Positions 1-11,087 of a stretch of DNA of 64,000 nucleotides are shown here, piece by piece (positions within the stretch are counted from its first letter, which is position 1; each line of letters starts with the position of its first letter). Under the pieces are notes generated by a model. The model was not told where the DNA came from, ran no database searches, and saw nothing but the letters and a program-made list of their open reading frames with translations. This DNA is from Devosia marina (GTDB lineage Bacteria; Pseudomonadota; Alphaproteobacteria; Rhizobiales; Devosiaceae). The position numbers and the translations under genes were made by a program. Where the stretch lies: positions 930,001 through 994,000 of the forward strand of contig NZ_WQRF01000001.1 of assembly GCF_009758415.1 (NCBI RefSeq). Reading direction: 5' to 3'.

Positions 1-70
1 TGATGCCGATCTCACCCTCTCCCCCTCACGGGGCCCAGGGTAATTCTATCCGGCGGCGCAGCCGCCAAAT

Positions 71-125
71 CGCTCCGGTAAAGCAATTTTAGGCGAGAAG
101 ACCATGAGAGCTAAGCTTGAGTGGC
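71..125. repeat. Intergenic repeat, copy 1
   Basis: A 55-bp stretch matches positions 49622-49676 without gaps at about 42 of 55 positions by eye, with an identical core ccatgagagct. Both copies lie just outside genes, this one downstream of the pxpBCA operon. The rest of 1-155 is GC-rich, with pyrimidine-rich runs and no open frame that I can support. The element resembles the degenerate dispersed repeats found between bacterial genes; what it does is unknown. Confidence 0.45.
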
Positions 126-155
126 AAGAATGCGCCTCATCAATCGCCCTTCCCC

Positions 156-926
156 TCAAATCTGCGCCGAAACATCCGTCTCCGGCGCCGTTGGCGCAAT
201 CTCGATACCCGCATCTTCCAGCGCCGAACGCACACCGCGGGCCAACTCGACCGCCCCGGGGGTGTCGCCATGCAGGCAGATAGACCGAGCAGAGGATTTC
301 AGCACAGTACCGTCAATAGCGACGATCTCGCCTGCCTCAGCCAGTCGCAGGCACCGCGCAATAACCGCCCCAGCATCGTGGATCACTGCGCCCTCTTCCT
401 TGCGGGAAACCAATAGTCCCTCTGCCGTATAGGCCCGGTCGGCATAGGCCTCACGGATCAGCGGCAAGCCCACCGCCTTGGCGGCGCGCACCTGCTGGCT
501 GTTGTCCAGCGCCAGCACCGCCATCTCCGGGTCCATGGCCTGAATGCTGGCGAAAATGCCTACGGCAAAGGCCAGCTCTTCGGCTGTCTGGTTTGCGAGC
601 GCACCATGCAGTTTGACATAGGACAGCGCCACGCCGACTTCATCAGCAATGTGCCGCGCCAGCAAAAGCTGCCCCCTGATCTGTCCAAGCAATTGCTCAA
701 GCGGCATCACGATACGAAACCGTCCGAAGCGCTTGGGATCGACATACCCTGGGTGCGCACCCGCGCGCACGCCATTGGCCTTGCATATCCCGAGAATTCT
801 CCGAATCGTAGCTGCATCCCCGGCATGTCCGCCACAGGCAATCGAGGCGCTCGAAACGATCTGCAACAAGGCATCATCGGAGCCCATGCCTTCGCCCAGA
901 TCCGCGTTAAGGTCGATAGAGGTCAT
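156..926 (-). CDS. pxpA: 5-oxoprolinase subunit A (LamB/YcsF family)
   Basis: This 256-residue protein begins MTSIDLNADLGEGMG, the hallmark LNxDLGE opening of the LamB/YcsF family, followed by SIACGGHAGD and GAHPGYVD. It has the usual family length. PxpA forms part of the cytoplasmic ATP-dependent 5-oxoprolinase that opens 5-oxoproline (pyroglutamate) to glutamate. It is the last gene of pxpB-pxpC-pxpA, and its start overlaps the pxpC stop by 4 bp, which points to translational coupling. The whole complex is present, so function as 5-oxoprolinase is a confident inference from family knowledge. No terminator is visible before the window edge. Confidence 0.93.
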   Translation of the reverse strand: MTSIDLNADLGEGMGSDDALLQIVSSASIACGGHAGDAATIRRILGICKANGVRAGAHPGYVDPKRFGRFRIVMPLEQLLGQIRGQLLLARHIADEVGVALSYVKLHGALANQTAEELAFAVGIFASIQAMDPEMAVLALDNSQQVRAAKAVGLPLIREAYADRAYTAEGLLVSRKEEGAVIHDAGAVIARCLRLAEAGEIVAIDGTVLKSSARSICLHGDTPGAVELARGVRSALEDAGIEIAPTAPETDVSAQI

Positions 927-1828
927 GGCTTGCCGCTCCGCATCAGTTGGTGCGCATGGTTCACGCTGACAGGCGCAAATACAACGGCCTCACCGGAACG
1001 GATTTGTGCAAACCGGCCGAGATCCGCGCTCACAATAGTGCCGATCCGCGGATAGCCACCGGTCGGCTGGTGATCGCGCATCAGGACGATCGGCGTGCCA
1101 TCCCCCAGGATCTGGATGTCGCCCGGCAGGATCGGATCAGAAATCAGCGACAATATGCTGGACCCGGCGAACACCCCCCCTTCATCGGCCAGCCGCACCC
1201 CCATCCTGTCCATGGCATTGGTCACGCGAAACGGTGTCTCGACAAACTTGCGGCGAATGTCTGCCGCAAACCGATCAGCATGGATTCCCCAGACGAACCT
1301 GACAGGTCCGGCCTCCGGAGGATCAGGCGAACACACCGATTGCACCGTTCCGCCTTCCTCCGAAAAATTCAGAACATCGCCCGCGCGCAGGGCGCGCCCC
1401 TCCAGGCCACCCAGCCTTGCCCTTGTGCTGGTCGCCCTGCTTCCCAGCACCATCGGCAGGTCCAACTTTTTGCCAAAGCGCAGATAGCCATAATTTCCAG
1501 CGGCGCCCGGCGTTATGCAAAGCCGGTCACCGGCCGCAATGCTGGCGCTGCCAGGCCAGGGCCGTCGTTCTCCGTTCAATTGCACTTCGAACGCGCCACC
1601 CGCCCAGCCCACAGTCAGGTCCCCGGACTCCATCAGCAAGTCGAGCCCCGCCCGGGTCAGCTCGATCCCGGTCTTGTCACATGCACCCGCCAATGCACCG
1701 GCCAGCCGGTGTGCATCAATATCCATTGGCCCGGAGGCGCTGATCCCGTGTGCGAGCAAACCCGGTCGCCCACCATCCTGCACTGTGCACAGCGGTCCCG
1801 CCCGTTCTACTCTCAAACTGCTGCTCAA
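923..1828 (-). CDS. pxpC: 5-oxoprolinase subunit C (carboxyltransferase-like)
   Basis: A 301-residue protein of the biotin-dependent carboxyltransferase/KipA type. Visible family features are the N-terminal VQDGGRPGLLAHGIS and SGPMDIDAHRLAGAL, then RVTNAMDRMGVRLADEG and the C-terminal QPTGGYPRIGTI. In PxpABC, subunit C pairs with PxpB to phosphorylate and rearrange 5-oxoproline before hydrolysis. The protein was formerly annotated as urea amidolyase-like or allophanate hydrolase subunit 2. It overlaps pxpB and pxpA by 4 bp on either side (ATGA-type junctions), so the three genes are one transcription unit. Confidence 0.92.
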   Translation of the reverse strand: MSSSLRVERAGPLCTVQDGGRPGLLAHGISASGPMDIDAHRLAGALAGACDKTGIELTRAGLDLLMESGDLTVGWAGGAFEVQLNGERRPWPGSASIAAGDRLCITPGAAGNYGYLRFGKKLDLPMVLGSRATSTRARLGGLEGRALRAGDVLNFSEEGGTVQSVCSPDPPEAGPVRFVWGIHADRFAADIRRKFVETPFRVTNAMDRMGVRLADEGGVFAGSSILSLISDPILPGDIQILGDGTPIVLMRDHQPTGGYPRIGTIVSADLGRFAQIRSGEAVVFAPVSVNHAHQLMRSGKP

Positions 1829-2511
1829 AGGACCACCTCAAAGATGATCTGGTCCCCAGCGCGCAACTGCGTCGGCGGATTGACCGTCGGGTCGAAATTG
1901 CGAAACTGAGTGTGCCCGATAACGTGCCAGCCGGTCGGAATGTCGGTCGCCGCAATGGCCGTTTGCCCGGCAGCAAACAAGACACTCCCGGCTGACACCT
2001 GGGGCCGCACCAGAGTGCGCCGCGGCACCGTCAGGGACTTCTCGTGAAACCCGCAGTAAACGAAGCCAGGTGCGAAGCCTGTCGCAAGCACGCGCATGCC
2101 GCCGCGATTATGCGCTTCGACGAAGCCGTCGATCGACAGGCCAAGCAAGGCCGCAACTTCACCGAGATCCGGACCGTCAAAGCGCACCGCGATGCGATGC
2201 GTTCGGCTCTCGCCGAACGCACCATCGCCACTCAGGCGCAAAGCCAGCTCACCGGAAAGGCGCGCCACACCGACCTGTGCAGGGTCAAAGCGCACCAAGA
2301 CCGAAACAAGGCTCGGCACGATCTCGACAACGCCGATAATGCCGTCAGCCTTTAGCCGTGCTGCAAAGACCAGTGCGGCCCGGTTGGCGGCATCATCAAG
2401 GCTTTGACCGAAGCGGACCAGCAAGGCGCAATCGCCCAGTGGCACGATTTGAGGCAAAGTCGGCAAGCGGTGGTCACCGCCGCGCAGGGGCTGGTTTGAT
2501 GGCTGTTTCAT
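1825..2511 (-). CDS. pxpB: 5-oxoprolinase subunit B (KipI-like)
   Basis: A 228-residue protein of the KipI/allophanate-hydrolase subunit 1 family. VPLGDCALLVRFG near the N-terminus and the C-terminal half GFAPGFVYCGF, PRRTLVRPQVSAGSVLFAAGQTAIAATDIPTGWHVIGHT are characteristic. It partners PxpC in the ATP-dependent 5-oxoprolinase. I chose the ATG at 2511; an in-frame TTG two codons upstream (2517) is possible, and neither has a good Shine-Dalgarno sequence. It is the first gene of the pxpBCA operon, with a 58-codon open frame ending about 115 bp upstream on the same strand. Confidence 0.9.
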   Translation of the reverse strand: MKQPSNQPLRGGDHRLPTLPQIVPLGDCALLVRFGQSLDDAANRAALVFAARLKADGIIGVVEIVPSLVSVLVRFDPAQVGVARLSGELALRLSGDGAFGESRTHRIAVRFDGPDLGEVAALLGLSIDGFVEAHNRGGMRVLATGFAPGFVYCGFHEKSLTVPRRTLVRPQVSAGSVLFAAGQTAIAATDIPTGWHVIGHTQFRNFDPTVNPPTQLRAGDQIIFEVVL

Positions 2512-2625
2512 GGGCAATGCAGTCGTTCAGATGGAACCGCATGCCGTCAAGAGGCCAGTCATCAGCAGCCCTGCGTCAACAGAATGCCAAAGATCCGTGA
2601 TGCGAGATCAGGGTGGTCCAATCGG

Positions 2626-2802
2626 TCAGTTTGGGTCGCGCCCCTCCTGCTCTATCACCGCCTCGAACAGGGTGCGGGCCTGCCCTGCCCCGATGGCCTC
2701 GATGGCCACGGCAGCAATGGCTGCAAACAGCTCCGCAATTTCCTGGGGATCGGTGATTTCGGCGTCGTCTTCGTCGGCGTCGGCGTTGATCAGGGTAAAC
2801 AT
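2626..2802 (-). CDS. Small acidic hypothetical protein (58 aa)
   Basis: A 58-residue frame with ATG at 2802 and a GGAGG Shine-Dalgarno sequence about 10 bases upstream. The product begins MFTLINADADEDDAEITDP and then becomes helical and alanine-rich (EIAELFAAIAAVAIEAIGAG), ending EGRDPN. It is strongly acidic with no signal peptide or clear membrane segment. It lies upstream of pxpB on the same strand and could be the first gene of that operon. I do not recognise a family. Support comes from the ribosome-binding site and the coherent acidic composition. Confidence 0.5.
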   Translation of the reverse strand: MFTLINADADEDDAEITDPQEIAELFAAIAAVAIEAIGAGQARTLFEAVIEQEGRDPN

Positions 2803-2929
2803 GAGGAACGCGCCTCCACACTGGAGCGGGATGCGGAAGTAGGGAGACGGTTTCCGCAGGAGCCCGCGACCACAATAGTCTGGAACCAGACTGGCTCCAG
2901 ACGAGCCTACGAATAGGAGTGTGCGTCGA

Positions 2930-2954
2930 TTCCGTTACCGCTTAAATAACGGAA
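2930..2954. promoter_or_regulatory. Perfect palindrome, candidate operator
   Basis: The 8-bp arms TTCCGTTA (2930-2937) and TAACGGAA (2947-2954) are perfect inverted repeats around a 9-bp AT-richer centre. The site lies between the 58-residue gene and the 78-residue gene, about 130 bp upstream of the former. The 2803-3092 gap otherwise shows no gene. It could be a repressor operator for the pxp-side transcript or a weak stem-loop; there is no T-run to suggest a terminator. Confidence 0.35.
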
Positions 2955-3092
2955 ACCACCCTGAAGGGGCAGAACCGGTCTTGCCGACAAGGTCAGCCTC
3001 GCTTACGCTTCGCGCGCTTTCACAATTCTGTCGCACGAGTGGGAAACACCATTTTCCGCAACGCCTTGGGGCCCAATGCGGTCTTTGCTGCA

Positions 3093-3329
3093 CTAGGACG
3101 ATTCGTCATCAAGCCTATCTAGCCACGACTCGATATCGTCCAGCGTGGCCGAGAAGGGCTTGGGCTCATCCCCATAAACAATCTTGAAGCTCTCATCGTC
3201 GCGCACGGCATGGCCGCCCGGCTGCCCGAGCACCTTTGCCTTTTCCGAGGTCAGAATCGTCAAACCGCGGCGTGCCGCCGCCCGTTTCATGCGCCGCATG
3301 CGCGAATTATCCAATTCCTTGCGGCTCAT
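3093..3329 (-). CDS. Conserved-looking small hypothetical protein (78 aa)
   Basis: A 78-residue protein with a basic N-terminal half (MSRKELDNSRMRRMKRAAARRG) and an acidic C-terminus (TLDDIESWLDRLDDESS). No signal peptide or membrane segment is seen and no family is recognised. There is no clear Shine-Dalgarno sequence before the ATG. It lies just outside the tRNA-Ser-derived repeat at 3349, so under the island model it would have been the original chromosomal neighbour of tRNA-Ser. Confidence 0.55.
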   Translation of the reverse strand: MSRKELDNSRMRRMKRAAARRGLTILTSEKAKVLGQPGGHAVRDDESFKIVYGDEPKPFSATLDDIESWLDRLDDESS

Positions 3330-3348
3330 CGTTGCGGCCCCGGTCTAG

Positions 3349-3371
3349 TGGCGGGCAGGGAGGGATTCGAA
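3349..3371 (-). repeat. Candidate distal attachment site (tRNA-Ser 3' end copy)
   Basis: These 23 bases are identical, on the same strand, to 12196-12218, which form the T-loop through CCA end of tRNA-Ser(TGA). The bases on either side differ, and the sequence upstream (3372 onward) does not fold into a tRNA. A duplicated tRNA 3' end is the standard footprint of integration by a tyrosine recombinase, and a ruined integrase sits beside the tRNA copy. I read this as the far attachment site of a relic element. Confidence 0.7.
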
Positions 3372-4228
3372 TACCACCCCTCAGCCCAGGATTTATAGGC
3401 ATCTCCGCCAGCGCGTGTTACGCAACTCGTTACGCAGTTGGGGATCCCCGCAGCGTCATAACGCGACCACTGTCGCTGGCGCAAGCGGGAGGGTGTCATG
3501 ACTACACCCAGATCATTGCGGCGGGGAGCGCGGGCCTGCTTCCAGACATGACAGTGGCGCCTGCATAAGGGCCTCCGATCCGTCGGCCGCGTATTTGTGG
3601 CCAGTCTTGGCCGCTGCGGCTCCGGCCTCACCATGCAGATATTGGCTGCCGGCGGCACAACTGCCTCGGCTGATACCCTGCCTTCGAAGATGATCACACT
3701 ACCATCGGCAGCCTGCGGGCCGCATGGCTGAAAGCCAACGCGGCAACAAGCGGCCGATCATGAGGAAGTTAGTATCAATAAGATCCACTGCGACTGGTAA
3801 ATGGTCAAAGACTCAATCCCGAACTGGAACTTAGCCGGCGTGGCACAACCTCGCTCTGGCAAAGGCGGCATGCTATTAGGGCATCTGCTGCGCCCCAAAA
3901 AGCCGGTCGCAATTCGCCTTGTAAAGCCACATCGAGTCCAGCACTTAATGGGGAACGTTCGGCACTGGATTAGGGATCGGGTGGTGAGAACTGCAGTCAG
4001 TAGGTGTCCGCTACCGTCCGATTGTACTGAGATGTTTTTTGACCGCAAACGACCATTCCTTGCCGTTGCCCGTGCTGACTTTATGGCGGATATGGGGCCG
4101 TTGAACTGACCCGCTGCGCGGGAGAGTGTGCGCGGTGAAATAACGGCAACGCACCGGTCATCACGCTTGATTGAGGATCGCCTGGTTCAGTCGTTCCCTT
4201 TTGGCTCCTTCAACCCAGGAACCGAACG
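3372..4228. other. Gene-poor, degraded segment
   Basis: This stretch carries no frame that I can assign to a family. It contains two copies of gttacgca 12 bp apart (3417-3424 and 3429-3436) close to the presumed attachment site. A 102-codon plus-strand frame at 3801-4109 has no recognised motif. The composition is patchy and lower in GC than the surrounding genes, in keeping with decayed mobile DNA. Confidence 0.5.
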
Positions 4229-4318
4229 ATGACCAAACCTCTCCCCAACAACCCTGTCAGCCCGCTGCGCGAGAAACTGATCGGCGGCATGAACATGGCG
4301 ACACTTCCGCGACATTGA
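4229..4318 (+). pseudogene. Remnant resembling the N-terminus of an IS91-associated recombinase
   Basis: A 29-residue frame begins MTKPLPNNPVSPLREK and continues LIGGMNMATLPRH before a stop. The opening and the SPLRxxLIxxMNM pattern resemble, from memory, the first 25 residues of the tyrosine-recombinase-like accessory protein encoded with IS91-family elements, which normally continues for about 300 residues. Here the match stops after MNM. A second frame from about 4294 to 4392 (VYPNAAALSHHLGAPQDWP) runs on but is not recognised. I call it a truncated mobile-element remnant. Confidence 0.5.
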
Positions 4319-4654
4319 ACTGGTCTACCCTAACGCTGCAGCGCTATCACATCATCTGGGCGCTCCCCAAGACTGGCCAAACCGAAAAAACCCATAGCCC
4401 CCATCCTGTGGCTCGCGGGTCCTTTCCTCGGAGACTTTCGGGCGCTTGCCTGCAGCCGAAACTCTTCACGTTCTGTCCGACCGGTTCTGATGGAATTTGA
4501 CTGATAGCGGACGAGATAGCGTTCAGTAGGAGGACTAACGATCACTCGGCTATCGCCGGCTGTCTATGATTTGCCTACAAGTCAGCAATGCGCCGCAACA
4601 GCATGCGCTTCACACGACCAGTCCGGTCCCATTCAACATGAAGAGCCAGCATTT

Positions 4655-4681
4655 GGCGCCGGAGCTAAGTGCCCCGGCGCC
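4655..4681 (-). terminator. Stem-loop after glpV
   Basis: An 8-bp perfect stem (4655-4662 with 4674-4681, ggcgccgg arms) and 11-base loop lie 20 bases past the glpV stop. Only a short A/T stretch follows on the minus strand, so it is either a weak intrinsic terminator or a 3'-end stabilising hairpin for the glp operon. Confidence 0.5.
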
Positions 4682-4700
4682 GCATTGCGTGCTGAGCAGC

Positions 4701-6434
<1,734 letters not shown>

Positions 6435-6510
6435 TCCAATCCTCCCTTGGATCGACGTCATGCGATGCAGGAGCGACAGCGCTTTCAGGCCGTCCTCCTG
6501 ACTTCCTCCC

Positions 6511-6792
6511 CTAGACAAAGCGGAACACGACTATCGCGTAGGCCACCGATAGGGCGAGACTCCACCATAGCTGCGGCCCGATCAGGCCCAGCCATGCAAG
6601 ATTTATGAACGCGCTGCCGAGCAGCGAGATAAATAGCCTGTCTCCTCTGGTCGTCTCGAACCGGAGGATGCCCACCCGCGGATTGCCACCGGGCGCGCGC
6701 CATTCCCAGACGGTCATTCCGATCAACAGCAAGGCGATGATGGTAAAGAAGAGCGCCGTCGGCCAGGTCCAGGCCATCCATGAGAAATTCAT
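6511..6792 (-). CDS. glpU: DUF2160 membrane protein of the glycerol transporter
   Basis: A 93-residue protein with about three hydrophobic segments (WPTALFFTIIALLLIGMTVW, FISLLGSAFINLAWLGLI, LWWSLALSVAYAIVVF). A good AGGAGG sequence five bases before the ATG at 6792 overlaps the end of glpQ and sets this start. The family is found almost only beside this glycerol ABC system and has the GlpU position. Its exact role is not known; a small accessory membrane subunit is likely. Confidence 0.82.
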   Translation of the reverse strand: MNFSWMAWTWPTALFFTIIALLLIGMTVWEWRAPGGNPRVGILRFETTRGDRLFISLLGSAFINLAWLGLIGPQLWWSLALSVAYAIVVFRFV

Positions 6793-6802
6793 GTGGTCCT
6801 CC

Positions 6803-7689
6803 TCACACGCGGCCCAGGGCAAAGCCCTTGGCGATGTAGTTGCGAACGAAATAGATCACCAGGGCGCCCGGAATGATGGTGAGCACCCCCGCGGCTGCCA
6901 ACACACCCCAGTCCAGCCCCGAAGCCGAGACGGTCCGCGTCATGATCGCCGAAATCGGCTTGGCTGCCGTCGTGGTCAAGGTGCGGGCCAGCAGCAGTTC
7001 CACCCAGGAGAACATGAAGCAGAAGAAGGCCGCTACGCCGATTCCCGAAGCGATCAGCGGCATGAAGATACGCACGAAGAAACGGGGGAACGAGTAGCCG
7101 TCTATATAGGCCGTCTCGTCGATCTCCTTCGGTACGCCACTCATGAAGCCCTCCAGAATCCAGACGGCGAGCGGCACGTTAAAGAGGCAGTGCGCGAGCG
7201 CCACCGCAATATGGGTGTCGATCAGGCCGAAGGCCGAATAGAGCTGGAAGAATGGGAGGGCGAACACGGCCGGCGGCGCCATGCGGTTGGTGAGCAACCA
7301 GAAGAACAGATGCTTGTCCCCGAGGAACCTGTATCGTGAGAAAGCGTAGGCCGCCGGCAGAGCCACGGCCAATGAGATCACCGTGTTCAACACCACGTAG
7401 ATGATCGAATTTATGTAGCCGGAATACCAGCTTGGGTCGCTGAAAATGACTGCGTAGTTCCGCCAGGTGAAATCCCTGGGCCACAACGAAAAGGCCCCGG
7501 TAATTTCCTGGTTCGTCTTGAAGCTCATATTGATGAGCCAGTAGAGCGGCAGCATCAGAAAGAGGATGTAGAGGGTCGGCACCAGCCAGCCCAGCCGGAC
7601 GGTGGAGCGGGTGCGATTGAGCGATGCGACCTTGCCAGAGGTCATCGACCTGCCCACTGCTTTAGTCCCGGAGGCGACGTCTTGTTCGC

Positions 7690-7693
<4 letters not shown>
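6803..7693 (-). CDS. glpQ: Glycerol ABC transporter permease 2
   Basis: A 296-residue inner-membrane permease of the MalG/carbohydrate type with six membrane spans. The conserved cytoplasmic EAA loop is visible as PKEIDETAYIDGYSFPRFFVRIFMPL (around residues 190-215), which docks on the ATPase. A basic N-terminal tail precedes the first span. Its start overlaps the glpP stop by 4 bp. With GlpP it forms the membrane channel. Confidence 0.88.
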
Positions 7694-8564
<871 letters not shown>

Positions 8565-8568
<4 letters not shown>

Positions 8569-9635
8569 GCCTCCAGCGTCTGACGCCAGGAATCGGCGTA
8601 GATGTTGATGCCCTTGGGGTCGAACGTCACGCGCGGCTCGGAAGGCAGTTCCTGATGCTCCGGCACGATGGCTGCGATGTCGCTGCCCTCCAGCGTGCCG
8701 CGCACGATGCGATGACGGCCGATATCTTCAACCGCTTGAAGCTGGATGGGCATGCCTTCATCGCCCACGCGCACATATTCGGGGCGCACCCCCAATTCCA
8801 ACCGTGCGCCGGAACCAGCCTTGGGTGCCCCCGGCAATTCGATCACATGCGGTCCGAGATGCGCCTTGGCGCCCTGCATCTTGACTGGCAATACGTTCAT
8901 GCCGGGTGAGCCGATGAAATAGCCGACAAAGGTATGGCTGGGCCGCTCGAATAGCTCGGCGGGCGTACCGATCTGCACCACCTGCCCCTCATACATCACC
9001 ACCACACTGTCAGCGAAGGTGAGCGCCTCGGTCTGGTCATGGGTCACGTAAACCATCGTGTAGCCAAAGCGCTTGTGCAATTGCTTGAGTTGGCTGCGAA
9101 GCACCCATTTCATGTGCGGATCGATGACGGTCAGCGGTTCATCAAACAGGATCGCATTGACGTCCTGACGGACGAGGCCGCGGCCAAGCGAAATCTTCTG
9201 TTTCTGGTCAGCGGTCAGCCCCTGGGCGCGTTTTTTCGCCCAGTTGGCCAGATCGATGATCTCCAGGGTCTCGTTGACGCGCCGCTTCACATCGGCCTCA
9301 TCAACGCCCCGATTGCGCAGTGGAAAAGCGAGATTGTCGAACACCGTCATCGTGTCGTAGATGACCGGAAACTGGAAGACTTGAGCGATGTTGCGGTTCT
9401 CGGTCGGCAGGTCCGTTACGTCCGCACCATCGAACAGAACCCGTCCCCGGGTGGGGGGAACAAGCCCAGAAATGATATTGAGAAGGCTGGTCTTGCCGCA
9501 CCCTGAAGGTCCCAGCAGGGCATATGCGCCGCCGTCCGCGAAGGTATGGTGGACTTCCTTGAGGGCGTAATCCTCGTCACGTTCGGGATTGGCGAGGTAG
9601 GAATGGCGGATATGGTCGAGGTCAATTCTGGCCAT
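8565..9635 (-). CDS. glpT: Glycerol ABC transporter ATPase 2, degenerate signature motif
   Basis: A 356-residue ABC ATPase with a C-terminal TOBE-like region. The start is at 9635, with AGGAG seven bases upstream. Walker A is GPSGCGKT (residues 42-49), the Q-loop glutamine is Q88, Walker B ends FDEP (D165, E166) and the switch histidine is H199 in VTHDQ. The signature, normally LSGGQ, reads LTADQ (140-144) followed by KQK. GlpT can therefore bind ATP and supply the catalytic base and histidine, but offers a poor signature to its partner. See the GlpS entry for the complementary defect. Confidence 0.88.
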
Positions 9636-9645
9636 TGCTGTGCTC

Positions 9646-10728
9646 CTACGCCGCCATGGCCTGTGGCCGACCAATGGCCCGGCCGGCACTGTCAAAGACG
9701 AGCACGAGGCTCGGATCAAGGAACACCGAGATTTCCTCGTCAGCTTCCAGCTTCTGGACTCCCGGGGCCAGCATGATCCAGTCAGCATCGGCAAATCGCA
9801 GGTGCACGAAGCTTTCGGAACCAGTGATCTCCACCGAAGTGACTACGGCTTGCATCCGAACGGCATGCGGAACGCTGGGCTCAAGTGTCAGATGATGTGG
9901 CTGGAAGCCGACGGTGTACTCTCCGTCGGCAACCGCGGCCAGATCCCCGGACGCTGGCATTTCCACCCTGCCCTCCAAAACGTATGCGCTCCCACGCTTG
10001 CGCATTGCCAGAGTATTGAGCGGCGGGTCGGAAAAGGTGCGGGCCGTGATCAGGTCGTTGGGCCGCCGATAAACATCGATGGTCGGACCAAACTGCGTGA
10101 CACGCCCCTCGGAGAGCGTCGCCGTATTGCCGCCGAGCAGCAAAGCTTCTGAAGGCTCGGTGGTGGCATAGACGAATATCGCGCCGCTTTCGGCAAAGAT
10201 GCGCGGCAATTCCGCGCGCAGTTCCTCGCGCAGCTTGTAGTCCAGATTGGCGAGCGGTTCGTCGAGCAGCACCAGACCGGCATTCTTGACAATGGCACGG
10301 GCCAGCGCCGTGCGCTGCTGCTGACCACCCGAAAGGTTCAATGGCGTGCGGTCCAGATACGGCGTCAGCTTCATCAGATCTGCGGCTCTGAGAACCGCCT
10401 CATCAATACTCTGCTTGTCCGCGCCAGCAATACGCATGGGCGAGGCAATATTTTCGTAGACGCTCATCGTGGGGTAGTTGATGAACTGCTGGAACACCAT
10501 GGCGACGTCTCGCTTTTGCGGTGAAACGCCGGTGACATCGACGCCGTCGAAATGGATGCTTCCCCGTGTTGGCCGATCAAGGCCCGCCATGATCCGCATC
10601 AGGCTGGTTTTGCCCGATAGCGTCGGTCCGAGCAGTACGTTGAGTGTTCCGCGCTCAAAAGACAGCGAAATCTCATCGAGATGCTTCTCGACACCTACTC
10701 GCTTGCTGACGTTTCGAAGCTCCAGCAT
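9646..10728 (-). CDS. glpS: Glycerol ABC transporter ATPase 1, lacks switch histidine
   Basis: A 360-residue ABC ATPase, first gene of the glp transporter operon. Walker A is GPTLSGKT (residues 34-41), the Q-loop is FQQF (80-81), the signature is canonical LSGGQQQR (132-139) and Walker B is LLDEP (D156, E157). At the H-loop, where MalK-type proteins have THDQ, this protein has TTEP with T190 in the histidine position. With GlpT it should form a heterodimer having one complete and one defective ATP site. The stop lies 10 bases before glpT. Confidence 0.88.
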   Translation of the reverse strand: MLELRNVSKRVGVEKHLDEISLSFERGTLNVLLGPTLSGKTSLMRIMAGLDRPTRGSIHFDGVDVTGVSPQKRDVAMVFQQFINYPTMSVYENIASPMRIAGADKQSIDEAVLRAADLMKLTPYLDRTPLNLSGGQQQRTALARAIVKNAGLVLLDEPLANLDYKLREELRAELPRIFAESGAIFVYATTEPSEALLLGGNTATLSEGRVTQFGPTIDVYRRPNDLITARTFSDPPLNTLAMRKRGSAYVLEGRVEMPASGDLAAVADGEYTVGFQPHHLTLEPSVPHAVRMQAVVTSVEITGSESFVHLRFADADWIMLAPGVQKLEADEEISVFLDPSLVLVFDSAGRAIGRPQAMAA

Positions 10729-10737
10729 ATCCTACCC

Positions 10738-11004
10738 CTAGTCGACAGCCGAAACGGCGTGCAGCTTCAGATTGGCAGTAGTGGCTTTGCTATCGCTCGG
10801 CAGCATAGCACCATCAAGCAAGCTTGGTTCATGGAGACGCCAATAAATTTGCAGGTGTCTCCGTGGCCGCCCAGCGCTGGCCCAATGCCCAACACCAGCG
10901 CAGTCTCCACGAGGCCCGCTCGCCTGTGCCCGCAGCCTTTCGCCGGCGGACGCGCAATCAGCACCCGCCGCAGCTCCGGCCAATTGGAAAACCCGGATAG
11001 CCAA
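10738..11004 (-). CDS. Possible TTG-start leader or decayed gene (88 aa)
   Basis: An 88-residue frame begins at a TTG (11004) with a strong GGGAGG sequence nine bases upstream and ends 10 bases before glpS. The translation (starting MAIRVFQLAGAAAGADC) has no recognised domain and its composition is not protein-like throughout. In related operons this position holds glpR or glpD. It may be a translated leader coupling to glpS or the remains of a lost gene. I see no other gene between 10729 and 11335. Confidence 0.3.
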   Translation of the reverse strand: MAIRVFQLAGAAAGADCASAGERLRAQASGPRGDCAGVGHWASAGRPRRHLQIYWRLHEPSLLDGAMLPSDSKATTANLKLHAVSAVD

Positions 11005-11058
11005 TCTGTTTATCCTCCCGTCCCAACGCCGGATACCCGATCTTTAGGGACCGTTAAA

Positions 11059-11087
11059 CGCTAGAACGAAAGCCAAATGAGTGTCAA
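11059..11087 (-). promoter_or_regulatory. Candidate sigma-70 promoter of the glp transporter operon
   Basis: A consensus -35 TTGACA (11082-11087) lies 17 bases before a weak -10 CTAGCG (11059-11064), about 330 bp upstream of glpS. TTTTCG and TTTCG repeats overlap the promoter and resemble half-sites of DeoR-type repressors such as GlpR, but no glpR is in the window. The region 11041-11300 is AT-richer than the genes. Confidence 0.4.

Noticed and set aside
3349..3440. A second complete tRNA gene at the distal repeat
   Set aside because: Only the T-loop to CCA portion is present; upstream bases give no anticodon stem, D-arm or acceptor partner.
4330..4420. IS200/IS605-like transposase from RYHIIW
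   Set aside because: The similarity is six residues only, with no HUH motif or length; treated as chance.
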